Shown: in pieces, positions 1-11,430 of the stretch
Layout: every line of letters begins with the position of its first letter
How positions within the stretch are numbered: the stretch's first letter is position 1
Assembly: GCA_947846985.1 (NCBI GenBank)
Contig: CANTUZ010000025.1
Span: 16,056,100 to 16,120,099 of the forward strand
DNA length: 64,000 nucleotides
Direction: 5' to 3'
Origin: Fratercula arctica
Taxonomy: Eukaryota; Chordata; Aves; Charadriiformes; Alcidae
Notes under the pieces: generated by a model
Databases searched by the model: none
Told to the model about the DNA's origin: nothing
The model's input: the letters and a program-made list of their open reading frames with translations, nothing else
Made by a program: the position numbers and the translations under genes

Positions 1-2062
1 GATTCAATTTGGACTGTATCTTCCACCTTGGGTAGAGCTGGTAGGAAAACTTTCACAATTTTGATTATTTTTTTTCCCCTCTCAAAAGCTTGTGTTACAA
101 TTAGAAATTGTAGAAACATTCTCACAGTTCTCACAAGGATAAACTTGGCTCATTTTTTGATCTCCCTGTTCACAGCCTGAGAAACAGTATCACTCAGCCT
201 TTCCCTCTCCTTCAGCCAGCTTAAGAGCCTTTGTTTAAGGGCAAGTGTCCTCCAAGGAGAGAGTGTAAAACCCAAGAAGACCAACAAGTATTTGTCTGCA
301 GAGTAGCATCAGGCATCAATAGGATCTGCAAGGGGGAACAGGGAAGAATGGTGTCAAAAGGAGCCTGCTCTCTGTCTCTCTCTGATGTCTCACTCCTCTC
401 CCTCCAGCTTTCACCCATCTCTCAGTAAAACCTCTTTTTTAACACAAATTAATTGCTACTGCAGAAAGCACTGATGGAGACAGTTAGTTGACCCCCATGT
501 GCAAATCAGCCTCACTGGGAAGGAAAGGGAATAAAAAATAAAAGCCTCAGAAGGGTGATCTTATACCGTGTCTGTCAGCAAGTCCTTGGGACAGCAGCTT
601 TTTGGCACATCCCTGTTGCACCAAGGGCCTGCACTAATTTGGAAAGGAGGGCAGGCTATGCTGTATCCACATCTGCACAGTGAGCTGGTGAGGATGTGAC
701 ACTGTGGGTGAAAGAACAAAATAAAATTCTGTTTCTTATCTTCCTCTTGCTATCCTCACTCTCACATACAACAAGGAAACCCTGTGACAGGTCCAATAGG
801 AAAGCTTCCCTGCATCTTTTTCAGGTGCTAGAATGGGCATCCTCTTCTGGAAATATCCCCCCAAATGGGTCTGCCTATCGGCCCAATAAGAGATGTCACA
901 TTGCCTGTCCTGTCCCTGGTTTCTCAGGGGACAACATGGCTACAAACATTTCCTGCTGTCATGTCACCTCAAATTGTCACCCTGCTCAGCTCAGAAATGC
1001 AAATCACTGCAAACCAAAGTGCTGACCTGTCCTTCCCCTGATATACTGGGGGGTAAATGACATGGATGTCTGCATTCTCATCTGCTGCTGCAGAGGGGGA
1101 AAACATAGATATCTATCTTGTTTATAGCTCTCCTTCTAACCCTCCTTTCATCTTGCAGATTGGGTGAATCTGGAGCCTCTCAGAAGCTCTCTGGTTATGA
1201 ACTGAACTGAGCAAACTTCAGAGGGAGTAAAAGAGGTTGTGCAGGATTTGAAAAGTTTCTCCACACCTTTACTGAACCAAAGCTCACTCCTCCCACTATA
1301 CCTTGGATCCTGGGTTTTGATGAAGCTTTGCACAGACAGCCAAGCAATTTAGTCTCAGATTCAAAGTTCAGGGCATTTCTGAGGGTATAAGAAACCAGTA
1401 GAGGAACTTAAATACACAGACAGATAGACCGTTGTGTGAATAAAACTAACTTACAGCTAGTGAAATGTTACCTCTGACTGCCTGTGCTTCCCTTAGGTTT
1501 CCTTTGTGCTGCTGGGAATATGTAACATATTAGTTATATTCTCATTAGTGTAGCTCGGAAATGCATTTGTGTTCTCCATTTAGCTCAGTCTTTTTTATCT
1601 TTTCCTCTAGCTCCACACTCATGCTGAGCAGGCTCAAACCCTTCATCGTTGGGCAGGAATGGGGGAGAGGAAATACAATGGACTTTTGTAAGAGGTTGGC
1701 TGTCCTCATCAGGAATCCCCATGCTGGGGAAGGGAACTAAAGGACTGGGTATATGCTCCACTTAAATATGTCTTTGCCCTTATTTGCCCTTTCCCATGTG
1801 CTGATGTGGTACTATCTCAATGGGCTTTGGAAACCCGAGTCAGGGGACAAGTGATGTGAGCAGATGCTCAATATGCTGAAAGCTAAGGAATGCATTTTTT
1901 TCATTATTATTTTCATCTTTTTGAAATGAAAGTTGAGCTGAGAACCCAGCAATGCTTGTTTCTAATTCAGGGTCCAACAGAAGTGCCTGAGTCTAGTTTC
2001 TCCAAGATATAGCTTGACACTTCTGATCTGTTCACATCTCATCACAACAAAGCAGTGTTAAA
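1..2062. other. Unique sequence, no gene recognised
   Basis: I see no recognisable exon, RNA gene or repeat. The open frames are short (109 codons at most), overlap one another on both strands and show no family resemblance. The stretch ends at the 3' tail of CR1 copy A. Confidence 0.6.
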
Positions 2063-3720
2063 TCATAGAATCGCCTAGGTTGGAAGGGACCTTTCAGATC
2101 ATCTAGTCCAACCATCAACTTAACTCTGACAAAAACCATCACTAAACTATGTCTCCAAGCACTATGTCTACTCGTCTTTTAAATACCTCCAGGGATGGTG
2201 ACTCAACCACTTCCCTGGGCAGCCTCTTCCAATGCTTAATAACCCTTTCAGTGTAAAAATTTTTCCTAATATCCAATCTAAACCTCCCCTGGAGCAACTT
2301 GAGGCCATTTCCTCTTGTCCTATCACCTGTTACTTGGGAGAAGAGACCGACCCCCACCTCTCTACAGCCTCCTTTCAGGTAGCTGTAGAGAGTGATAAGG
2401 TCTCCCCTCAGCCTCGTTTTCTCCAGGCTAAACAATCCCAGTTCCCTCAGCCGCTCCTCATAAGACTTATTCTCCAGACCCCTCACCAGCTTTGTTGCCC
2501 TTCTCTGGACCCGCTCCAGCACCTCAATGTCTTTTTTGTGGTGAGGGGCCCAAAACTGGACACAGTACTCAGGGTGGGGCCTCACCAGTGCCGAGTACAG
2601 GGGGATGATCACTTCCCTAGTCCCACTCACCACACTGTTCCTGATACAGGCCAGGATGCTGTTGGCCTTCTTGGCCACCTGGGCACACTGCTGGCTCATA
2701 TTCAGCCAGCAATCAACCAACACCCCCAGGTCCTTTTCTGCCAGGCAGCTCTCCAGCCACTCCTCAAGCCTGTAACGCTGCATGGGGTTGTTGTGACCCA
2801 AGGGCAGGACCTGGCACTTGGCCTTGTTGAACCTCATACCATTGGCCTCGACCCATCGATCCAGTCTGTCCAGATCCCTCTGCAAAGCCTTTCTACCCTC
2901 AAGCAGATTGACACTCCCACCTAACTTGGTGTTGTCTGCAAGCTTACTGAGGGTGCACTCAATCCCCTCGTCCAGATCACTGATAAAGATATTAAAGAGA
3001 ACTGGCCCCAATACTGAGCCCTGGGGAACAGCACTCATGAATGGCCGCCAACTGGATTTAACTCCATTCACCACCACCCTCTGGGCCCGGCCCTCCAGCC
3101 AGTTTTTAACCCAGCAAGGAGTACTCCCATCCAAGCCATGGGCAGCCAGTTTCTCCAGGAGGATGCTGTGGGAAACCGTATCAAAGGCCTTACTAAAGTC
3201 CAGGTAAACAACAGCCACAGCCTTTCCCTCATCCACCAAGTGGGTCACTTTGTCATAGAAAGAGATCAGGTTTGTCAAGCAGGACCTGCCTTTCATGAAC
3301 CCATGCTGACTGGGCCTGATCACCTGGTTGTCCTTCATGTGCCGCATAATGGCACTCAGGATGACCTGTTCCATGACCTTCCCAGGCACCGAGGTCAGAC
3401 TGACAGGCCTGTAGTTCCCTGGATCCTCCTTCTGGCCCTTCTTGTGGATGGGCATCACATTTGCTAGATGCCAGTCAACTGGGACCTCCCTGGTTTGCCA
3501 GGACTGCTGGTAAATGATGGAAAGTGGCTCAGTGAGCACTTCCGCCAGCTCCCTCAGTACCCTTGGGTGGATCCCATCCAGCCCCATAGACTTGTGTATG
3601 TTCAGGTGTTGGAGCAGGTCCCTCACCATCTCCCTTTGGATTATGGGGTCTTCATTCTGCTCCCTGCCCCTGTCTTCTAGCTCAGGGGTCTAGGTACTCA
3701 GGGAGCACTGGGAGGGGTCT
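2063..3720 (-). mobile_element. CR1 LINE copy A, 5'-truncated
   Basis: On the minus strand this is the 3' part of a CR1 retrotransposon. The 3' end is the short CR1 untranslated region (motif GACTAGATGATCTGAAAGG read on the minus strand) plus one copy of the GATTCTATG tail at about 2063. The 5' break lies near 3720, upstream of the RT domain, so endonuclease and ORF1 are absent. Such 5' truncation is typical of target-primed reverse transcription. It is nearly identical to copy H at 53273-54828 over the shared length but has different flanks, so the two are separate insertions. The 5' boundary is uncertain by about 30 bases. Confidence 0.92.
2142..3629 (-). pseudogene. CR1 ORF2 fragment, reverse transcriptase
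   Basis: This open frame of 495 codons covers the RT domain and the C-terminal region of CR1 ORF2. Visible landmarks are the [16 protein letters not shown] block near the start, motif A ([13 protein letters not shown]), motif B ([15 protein letters not shown]) and the C-terminal [12 protein letters not shown] block. The methionine at the start is internal to the protein and not a real start, since the element is truncated. The catalytic motif reads LADN instead of the FADD seen in copies D and G: the second essential aspartate codon is AAC (2931-2933). The enzyme would therefore be inactive. The frame otherwise has no stop through its natural C-terminus, which suggests a young copy. Confidence 0.9.
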
Positions 3721-5270
3721 AGGGGGAGAATCAGAGTTGGTGAATGACTGTACACCACTTCCCTGGCACACTTCTCCAGTGCAGTGCTGGGAACATTGCT
3801 GGGGTGTAAAACAGAAGTCCTGAGTAGTTCTTCAAAGGCTTCTCTTTTCATATGTACAGGCTATTCTTTATGATCTGAGCTATATTCCAGTTTGGGCTAT
3901 TGTGTTTTGACAGTCATAGGTACAAGGGGATTGAATATTTTTGTTTTCCTGCAAAACCATACATAACTGCGATACTGTTTAGTGGATCCCCTGATGCCCT
4001 GCCATAGAAGCAGCCACATTTTGCAGGAGGTGGTAAACCAGCTCCTCTGAGTGAGGGGCTACAATCTGAAGAAAACAAAAAGTTTGAGGACTGCCTCAAT
4101 CCATGTAATACATGAATACAGCCACGAGGAACTCGTGCACCTCAGAAACCCTGCAAGCTGGATCCATGCCAGGATTGTGTGCATCTTTCTCCACTAACAA
4201 ACATTTTGAAGTTTGGGCGTTTATTTCTGCTGCAAAGATGTCTGCTCACAGCTCCATGCAGGCAACCAGCACACCACCCAGGCCATAATACCATTCTACA
4301 AACACAGGGAAAGAGAGAAGCGAACATCAGAGGTCAGTAGGACAAAGTGGCCCATTTCCTTCCCTTTTCTGAGTACTTGGCAGCCTCATATACCATCCTA
4401 AGTTTGCCTGTTGTTATCTTGAGACCAGCCTCTGTGGGTGCTCCGGTTTTTCCTGTGTAGTGAAGAAAACAGTGGGAAATGATGCTCAAGAGTAAGTCCC
4501 TCTTCTTAATGCAGGAGTGGCAGAAGGACTGTCCCAGCCTTGCTCCTTCTGAGCCCTATGCAAAAAAACACCACACTATGAAGCGTAAAATTCTTTCTCT
4601 CCAACATCCGGGTGGCAACTGCAAGGTCTAAGCATTTTTTTATCAAAATCACTGCAGATATTTTCTTCACTGGTAGGCTCAGTACTTCAGGCTGAAATCA
4701 TCCATCACAACTGGGGAAAGAGAAAAAAAAGGCTCTTCACCTTCATGGATTTTCCCCCTTCCTTCATCTCACCTTATTCATGTTTAAATGGATAGAAATT
4801 CATCTTTTTCTCCAAAGATCCAGCTGGCTGCAACATACTCTGTGCTTAAACAAGCCACCTTCGTTGGAAGCATTTTTCAGGCTCTGTGTCTCCCCTCCCC
4901 ATCCTTGTGGTCCCCAATTGATGTCTCATCTCATTTTTATGTTTGACACCTTAAAAAGCAGCTTAAATGAATAGCCCCTATTTGTAAAAGAAAAGCTACT
5001 TTTCTCAAAGACAAAACAGGCTTCTCACTAGGAGGTATGCAAACCCTTTGGAAAATGGTCTTTGCTACCAGTTTTGGCAAGGTGGACTGTGTGCATTTAT
5101 GTATGTGTGTAGCTATTTTTCCATGCAGCGTGTATGTGTTTGCAGCTTGTGTAATGTTTAATTTTCCTTAAATCTGATATGGAAAAGCAAACATGCAGCA
5201 AAGTCACACGACAGACTGCTCTGCAGCTCAGAGAGTGGGATGTTTCTTTTATGGTAACAGTTTTGATATA
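3721..5270. other. Unique sequence, no gene recognised
   Basis: I see no gene, RNA or repeat here. The longest frames are under 90 codons and lack recognisable features. The sequence separates CR1 copies A and B, which lie in opposite orientations. Confidence 0.55.
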
Positions 5271-6398
5271 ACCACCAGGTCTGATGCACAACCACCAGGT
5301 CTGATGCCGCTTCTCACAACCACCAGGTCTGATGCCGCTTCTCAGACGGAGCTCTTGTGGGAACATGCTACCACACAGACATCAGGCTGTAGGGTATGCC
5401 CTGCTCTTACGCCAGTGTCGGATGGCAATGATGGGCATGCCTGTAGGAGATGTGCCCAGGTAGAGGATCTTCTCCAATTAGTCATGGAGCTCAGGGAGGA
5501 GGTAAGTAGATTGAGGAGCATCAGGGAATGCGAGAGGGAGATAGATTCCTGGAGTAGAATCCTGCATCCCATGACAGAAACCCAGCAGGCAGATAGAACC
5601 CCTGCAACAGAGAGCTCCCTATCCTCTGTCACCTCAACTGAAGGCAGTAACCTGGAGGACAGGGGGCAATGGCAGGAAGTTCCTGCACGGCGCAACAGGC
5701 GCTGCACTCGAGACTGCCCAGTGACTACCCCATCTTCCCAGGTGCCATTATTTAACAGGTACAGTGCTCTACAGAGGAACCTGGATGATGATGAGCACAA
5801 TATTTCTCCTACTTCTCCTACCTTGGAGCCATCAGCAAGGTCTAGTCAGACCTCCCCCTGCATCAAAACCTCTGCGGTAAGGAAGAAAAGACGGGTCCTT
5901 GTCATAGGTGACTCATTACTGAAGGGAGCGGAAGGCCCAATATGCAGGCCGGACCCGGTACATAGGGAGGTCTGCTGCCTCCCTGGGGCCCGGGTCAAGG
6001 ACGTGAAGAGGATGCTTCCTTCCCTGGTACGGCCCTCAGACTACTATCCACTTTTGCTCTTTCAGGTAGGCAGCGACGAGGTAACAAGAAGAAGTCCAAG
6101 GGCAATGAAGAAAGATTTCAGGACCCTGGGACGCCTGGTCAAGGGATCAGGAGCGCAAGTGGTGTTCTCGTCTATCCCCCCTGTTGCAGGGAATGATGAG
6201 GGGGTAAATAGGAGGAGCCAGCAGATCAATGCCTGGCTTCGAGCTTGGTGCTGCCGGCAGGACTTTGGGTTCTTTGATCATGGCCTGATCTACAAAACAC
6301 CTGGCCTGCTGGTAACAGGCAGGAATACCTTGACCTCCAGGGGAAAAAGGGTTCTAGGACAAGAGTTATCAGGACTCATTGAGAGGGCTTTAAACTAG
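5193..6398 (+). CDS. CR1 ORF1 protein (coiled coil plus esterase-like)
   Basis: The frame is open for 401 codons. Roughly the first 45 residues come from flank and the tandem repeat, so the true CR1 protein starts near residue 50 and the ATG at 5193 is probably not the element's own start. A cysteine-bearing segment (residues about 66-90, including CRRC) is followed by a leucine-rich coiled coil (about 90-125) and a basic, Ser/Thr-rich linker. The C-terminal half resembles the SGNH/GDSL esterase domain known in CR1 ORF1, with VIGDSLLKG as the nucleophile block. The later blocks are poor: VGSDEV stands where a GTND-type block is expected, and no Asp-x-x-His pair is visible near the end. The protein probably binds RNA or lipid in the retrotransposition particle. 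It ends in RALN and a TAG two bases before ORF2. Confidence 0.75.
   Translation: MQQSHTTDCSAAQRVGCFFYGNSFDITTRSDAQPPGLMPLLTTTRSDAASQTELLWEHATTQTSGCRVCPALTPVSDGNDGHACRRCAQVEDLLQLVMELREEVSRLRSIRECEREIDSWSRILHPMTETQQADRTPATESSLSSVTSTEGSNLEDRGQWQEVPARRNRRCTRDCPVTTPSSQVPLFNRYSALQRNLDDDEHNISPTSPTLEPSARSSQTSPCIKTSAVRKKRRVLVIGDSLLKGAEGPICRPDPVHREVCCLPGARVKDVKRMLPSLVRPSDYYPLLLFQVGSDEVTRRSPRAMKKDFRTLGRLVKGSGAQVVFSSIPPVAGNDEGVNRRSQQINAWLRAWCCRQDFGFFDHGLIYKTPGLLVTGRNTLTSRGKRVLGQELSGLIERALN
5271..5343 (+). repeat. Short tandem repeat at CR1 5' end
   Basis: Three copies of ACCACCAGGTCTGATGC begin at 5271, 5291 and 5319. The second and third are followed by the same CGCTTCTC and are spaced 28 bases apart, while the first two are 20 apart. 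The array sits exactly at the junction between flank and CR1 ORF1 and is read through in the ORF1 frame. It may be a duplication made when the 5' end of the element was joined to the chromosome. Confidence 0.8.
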
Positions 6399-6400
6399 AT

Positions 6401-9317
6401 TTGAAGGGGGGTGGGGACAGTACTGGGCTTGCTGGTGAGGTGCCAGGGCGTAGTTGCTCAGCGCTTGTGGGCCAGTGTGCCAGTATTTCTGAAAGCCAGA
6501 AGGCACACCACATCTCAAGGGTCAAAACTACACACACAACTCCCTCTCTGAAATGCTTATACACCAATGCATGCAGCATGGGGAATAAGCAGGAAGAGCT
6601 GGAGGTCTGTGTGCGGTTGCGGGGCCACGATCTCATTGCAATTACTGAGACGTGGTGGGACAACTCGAATGACTGGAATGCTGTCATGGGTGGCTATGTC
6701 CTTTTCAGGAAAGACAGACCAGCAAGGCGGGGAGGTGGAATTGCACTCTATGTGAGAGAGTATTTGGAATGCACTGAGCTCTCACTAGGGGCGGATGAAG
6801 AGCGGGTCGAGAGCTTATGGGTGAGGATTAAGGGACAGGAAAATATGAGGGACACTGTAGTGGGTGTTTATTACAGGCCACCTGATCAGGATGGGGAAAC
6901 TGATGAGGCTTTTTACAGACAACTGAAGGTAGCCTCGCAATCGCAGGCCCTGGTTCTCATGGGGGACTTCAATCACCCCGATATCTGCTGGGAAGACCAC
7001 ACAGCCAGGCATGGGCAGTCCAGGAGGCTCCTCCAGTGCATTGATGACAACTTTTTGACACAGGTGGTACAGGAGCCAACAAGGAGAGGAGCACTTCTAG
7101 ACCTGGTACTGACAAACACAGAGGGATTGGTGGAGGACATTAAGGTTGGGGGCACCCTAGGTTGTAGTGATCATGAAATGATTGAGTTCAGGATCATGGG
7201 CACTATCCACAAAACAACAAGAAGTAAAATTACAACCTTGGATTTCAGGAGGGCTAACTTTGGCCTCTTCAAGAAACTGCTTGGAGAGATCCTGTGGGCT
7301 AGGGCTATGGAAGGCAAAGGGGCTCAAGAAAGCTGGTTGATATTCAAAGACCACTTCCTCCAAGCTCAGGATCGGTGCATCCCTAAGAGAAAGAAATCGG
7401 CCAAGGGACGCAGGAGACCTGCATGGTTAAGCAGGGAGCTTCAGAAAAAGCTCAAGTGGAAGAAGGAAGTTTATAATAAGTGGAAGAAGGGACTGACCCC
7501 TTGGGAGGATTACAAGAATGCCACCAGAGCGTGCAGGGATGAAACAAGGAAAGCCAAGGCCGCCTTGGAATTAGACCTGGCTAGGGACGTCAAGCACAAC
7601 AAAAAGAGCTTCTACAAGTATATTGGAAGCAAAAGGAAGACCAGAGAAGATGTGGGCCCACTGTTGAATGAGACAGGAGTCATGGTGACGGAGGATGCGG
7701 AGAAGGCAGAGTTACTGAATGCCTTCTTTGCTTCGGTCTTTTCTGCTCGGCCCAGCCCTCAGGAGTCCCAGGCATTGAATAAAGTAACAGGGAAAGAAGA
7801 AGACTTCCCTTGGGTTGAGGAGGAGCGAGTGAGGGATCAATTAGATCATTTAGATATTCACAAGTCCATGGGCCCCGATGGGATGCACCCGAGAGTGCTG
7901 AGGGAGCTGGCAGAAGTCATTGCTGGACCGCTCTCCATCATCTTTGAAAGGTCCTGGAGAACAGGCGAGGTGCCTGAGGACTGGAGGAAAGCCAATGTCA
8001 CTCCAGTCTTCAAAAAAGGCAAGAAGGAGGAGCCGGGGAACTACAGGCCGGTCAGCCTCACCTCCATCCCTGGAAAGATGATGGAACAGCTTGTTCTGGG
8101 CATCATCTCAAGGCACGTGGAGGAAAAGAAAGCTATCAGAAGTACTCAGCATGGATTCACCAAGGGGAAATCATGTCTGACTAATCTGATAGCCTTCTAC
8201 GATGGCATGACTGGATGGATAGATGAGGGGAGGGCGGTAGATGTGGTCTATCTTGACTTAAGCAAAGCGTTTGACACGGTCTCCCACAGCATCCTCATAG
8301 GGAAGCTTAGGAAGTGTGGGTTAGATGAATGGACAGTAAGGTGGATAGAAAACTGGTTGAAAGATAGAGCTCAGAGGGTTGTGATTAGGGGGCACAGAAT
8401 CTAGTTGGAGACCAGTGACGAGTGGTGTTCCCCAGGGGTCAGTACTGGGCCCAGTCCTCTTCAATATATTCATCAATGACCTGGATGAGGGGATAGAGTG
8501 CACCCTCAGCAAGTTTCCTGATGACACAAAGCTGGGGGGGGCGGCTGACACACCGGAGGGATGTGCTGCCATACAGAGAGACCTGGACAGGTTGGAGATC
8601 TGGGCAGAGAGAAACCTTATGAAATTCAACAAGGGCAAGTGTAGGGTGCTGCACCTGGGGAGGAACAACCCCATGCACCAGTACAGGTTGGGGGCTGACC
8701 TGCTGGAGAGCAGCTCTGTGGAAAGAGATCTGGGAGTCCTGGTGGACAACAGGATGACCATGAGCCAGCAATGTGCCCTTGTGGCCAAGAAGGCCAATGG
8801 CATCCTGGGGTGCATCAAAAAGAGTGTGGCCAGCAGGTCAAGGGAGGTCATCCTCCCCCTCTACTCTGCCCTGGTGAGGCCGCATCTGGAGTACTGTGTC
8901 CAGTTCTGGGCTCCCCGGTTCCAGAAGGACAGGGAACTGCTGGAAAGGGTGCAGCAGAGGGCTACCAAGATGATTAGGGGACTGGAACACCTCTCTTATG
9001 AGGAAAGGCTGAGGGATTTGGGTCTCTTCAGTCTGGAAAAAAGATGGCTGAGGGGGGATCTTATCAACACTTATAAATACTTAAAGAGTGGGTGTCAGGA
9101 GGATGGGGCCAGGCTCTTTTCAGTAGTGCCCGGGGACAGGACAAGAGGCAATGGGCACAAACTTGAGCACAAGAAGTTCCACCTAAACATGAGGAGGAAC
9201 TTCTTTACCCTGAGGGTGGCAGAGCACTGGAACAGGCTGCCCAGAGAGGTGGTGGAGTCTCCATCTCTGGAGACATTCAAAACCCGCCTGGACATGTTCC
9301 TGTGTAACCTGCTCTAG
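6401..9317 (+). pseudogene. CR1 ORF2 (endonuclease-RT), one frameshift
   Basis: ORF2 begins 2 bases after the ORF1 stop. The first codon is TTG here, where copy D has ATG. The N-terminal third is an APE-type endonuclease with visible motifs ITETWW, GDFNHPD and SDHEM. The RT follows with [12 protein letters not shown], motif A (VVYLDLSKAFDTV) and motif B ([16 protein letters not shown]). The frame breaks at about 8388-8404, where an extra G in a G run shifts it into a stop, and it resumes at 8415 to the natural C-terminus (LPREVVES, then CNLL). The catalytic motif is FPDD (8514-8525) in place of FADD. Both aspartates are kept but a proline sits in the turn. One base is all that interrupts an otherwise complete protein of about 970 residues, so the insertion is young. 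Confidence 0.92.
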
Positions 9318-9402
9318 GTGACCCTGCTCTGGCAGGGGGGTTGGACTAGATGATCTCCAGAGGTCCCTTCCAACCCTATGGTTCTATGATTCTATGATAA
9401 CT

Positions 9403-11430
9403 GCCAGCAGCTTCTCCTGCAGTGGCGTAAATGCATCTGTGTGCTTACAGCAGGACGCATTGGTTTCAGGACAGGTCATCCCAAATATGCTCTGGCAAAA
9501 CCACTCTGAAATGGGAAACATGAGTTTTTCTCAGCTCACTTCAGTTACAGAGTGAGCAGAAGCCACTGAGGGATGCGGTTTTTATGCTGACAAGCCTGAT
9601 GGTGCAATGGGACCACCAAGGCTTCAGCTGTCTCTGTGGGGAGAGTGGGGCAGAACAATGCCACTCTTTTTACTTCAGTAGCCATGAAACAGAGCCTGTA
9701 GACTTGATTGGTTATGAAAGGTGATTGCATCCACATTTATTGCACTAGGAGGGAAATTATCACTCGTCAAGGGAAAAGAAGAAGAAAAGGGTTGACATCC
9801 TTCTCCCAGGGAACATGGGATGTGCGTTCAGAAATGAGGCCATTGCAAACATCTCTGTTCCCACCTTTCCCCATGTCTACTTCTGTTTTGAAGGGTTAGT
9901 CATCTTGGGGTGAGATTGTCTTCCTCATGTTTGTGTAGGTCCTGGGGAAAGGAGTCCTGGTAGCCTCACAGCTTCTCCCAACAAACAAGTTCTTCCTTCA
10001 GGATCTGGGAGCAGTTGGTTTTTTAAAGCTCTGGATGGGGCAGGGAGGTTTTGATTCCCATGCATCCATGTAAATAAGTGTTGTATCTCCTTTTCCATCC
10101 CCAATCCACTATCTGTGAGAGAGGTGCTGGGGCTGGAATAGTGATAATCAGACATGCTGGGCTTTCTCATCCTGCCAGAAGTTCCCTTTATCACCCCTCC
10201 ATTCATTTACACAGTGTAGTACCAGTTCTGATGAGCTATTTACACATGTCACCAGAGACAGACAAATCAGCCTATCTGAATAAAATGCCAGGAATCTCCA
10301 AGACACCAAGAAGCAACAACAAACCCATCTTCTCTGTCTTTGATTACAAGCAATGAAGCTTCCAACTTTGTAGAAAGCAGTTTTCATAGCTCCAGTGAAA
10401 CAGCTCAGTGCCTAATTCCTTGGCACAGCTTACAGCCTATAAACATAAGTGTGTGGCCATTATAGATAACATGGCACTTCAGGGAAGGCTGCAATAGCTA
10501 ATGCCTTTTCCAGAGTCAAATTCCAATTTGGAGGGTCCATTATGCCTATCTACGTACCCATTTGGCACCACGAAACCACAGCAACTGGCTACGAAATCAC
10601 GATTTGCATCCTGCCCTAAACACTTGGTTATGCTGGTGCGAAACAATGCCACAACTCCCCCAGAAAGAACTGAGTTTTTTAGGCAAGAGCAATTAATCCT
10701 GAAAGAAGAATAGGGCATCCACTGGATAGACAGCAAAGCAACCTACAGTTTTTTTGGATATGGTTGTCTTCTCTGCTTTGCTCCAGTGCAATTCCGTACA
10801 AATTCATGTGATCCCAGCAGCCCATATGGGGAACATCACATTAGATGGAGCTAATAAAGAGGAGAAGAGGTGGAATCTCAGACATCCATATAGTAATTGC
10901 TATCAAATGTGTAGTCTTTAATGAGGCATTTCAGGGGATTTTACACTTTTCTTTGAGGCATTGATCTCTGCTAGATACATAATAATGCTGGATCAGAGGG
11001 CCTGAAAGTCTTTGCGGCTTACATCTCTCTGCTTATTTATGCTAAAATGATATGAATCCCCTGAACATTAGAGAGTGCTCTCTAGAGCGAGTCTGTCTTT
11101 TTCTTTTTTTTTTTTTAAATTTTGGGTCAACCCAAAATGTAATTTTTACATGAGATATACATTTGTGTTTAATGTGAGGGTTATTTAACGCGTTTATTCC
11201 CTTTTAGAAATCAGGTCAAGCTTTAGATAAAACTTTAAATATTACTTTGAAACAAGAATTCACCAACTATTGCGCTTTGACACAGGATCAAACATTTGCT
11301 CGAAGAAGGGCAATATTTTTAGCTAAGACTAGTCAGTGTTTCTTGATGCAAAATCACACATAATTTAAATTTTCATATAAATTTCCCCTGATACTGTAAA
11401 ATCTAGTTAAAGGGAAACCCTTCTAAGACT
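9403..11430. other. Unique sequence, no gene recognised
   Basis: No exon, RNA gene or repeat is recognisable. Open frames are under 95 codons and overlap on both strands. The distal part (about 10900-11430) is AT-rich. Confidence 0.55.

Larger units (their letters stand above)
5271..9402 (+). mobile_element. CR1 LINE copy B, nearly full length
   Basis: This plus-strand CR1 carries ORF1, ORF2 and a complete 3' end (GGACTAGATGATCTCCAGAG followed by GATTCTATGATTCTATG at about 9380-9399). At the 5' side recognisable CR1 protein begins near 5319, directly after a short tandem repeat. The GC-rich 5' untranslated region seen in copy D is missing, so the copy is slightly 5'-truncated or has a different leader. 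ORF1 is open to its natural stop and ORF2 has one frameshift. The 5' boundary is approximate. Confidence 0.92.

Noticed and set aside
2232..3680. Series of long plus-strand frames opposite CR1 copy A
   Set aside because: They are antisense shadows of the CR1 RT frame; the same shadows appear opposite copies D, G and H.
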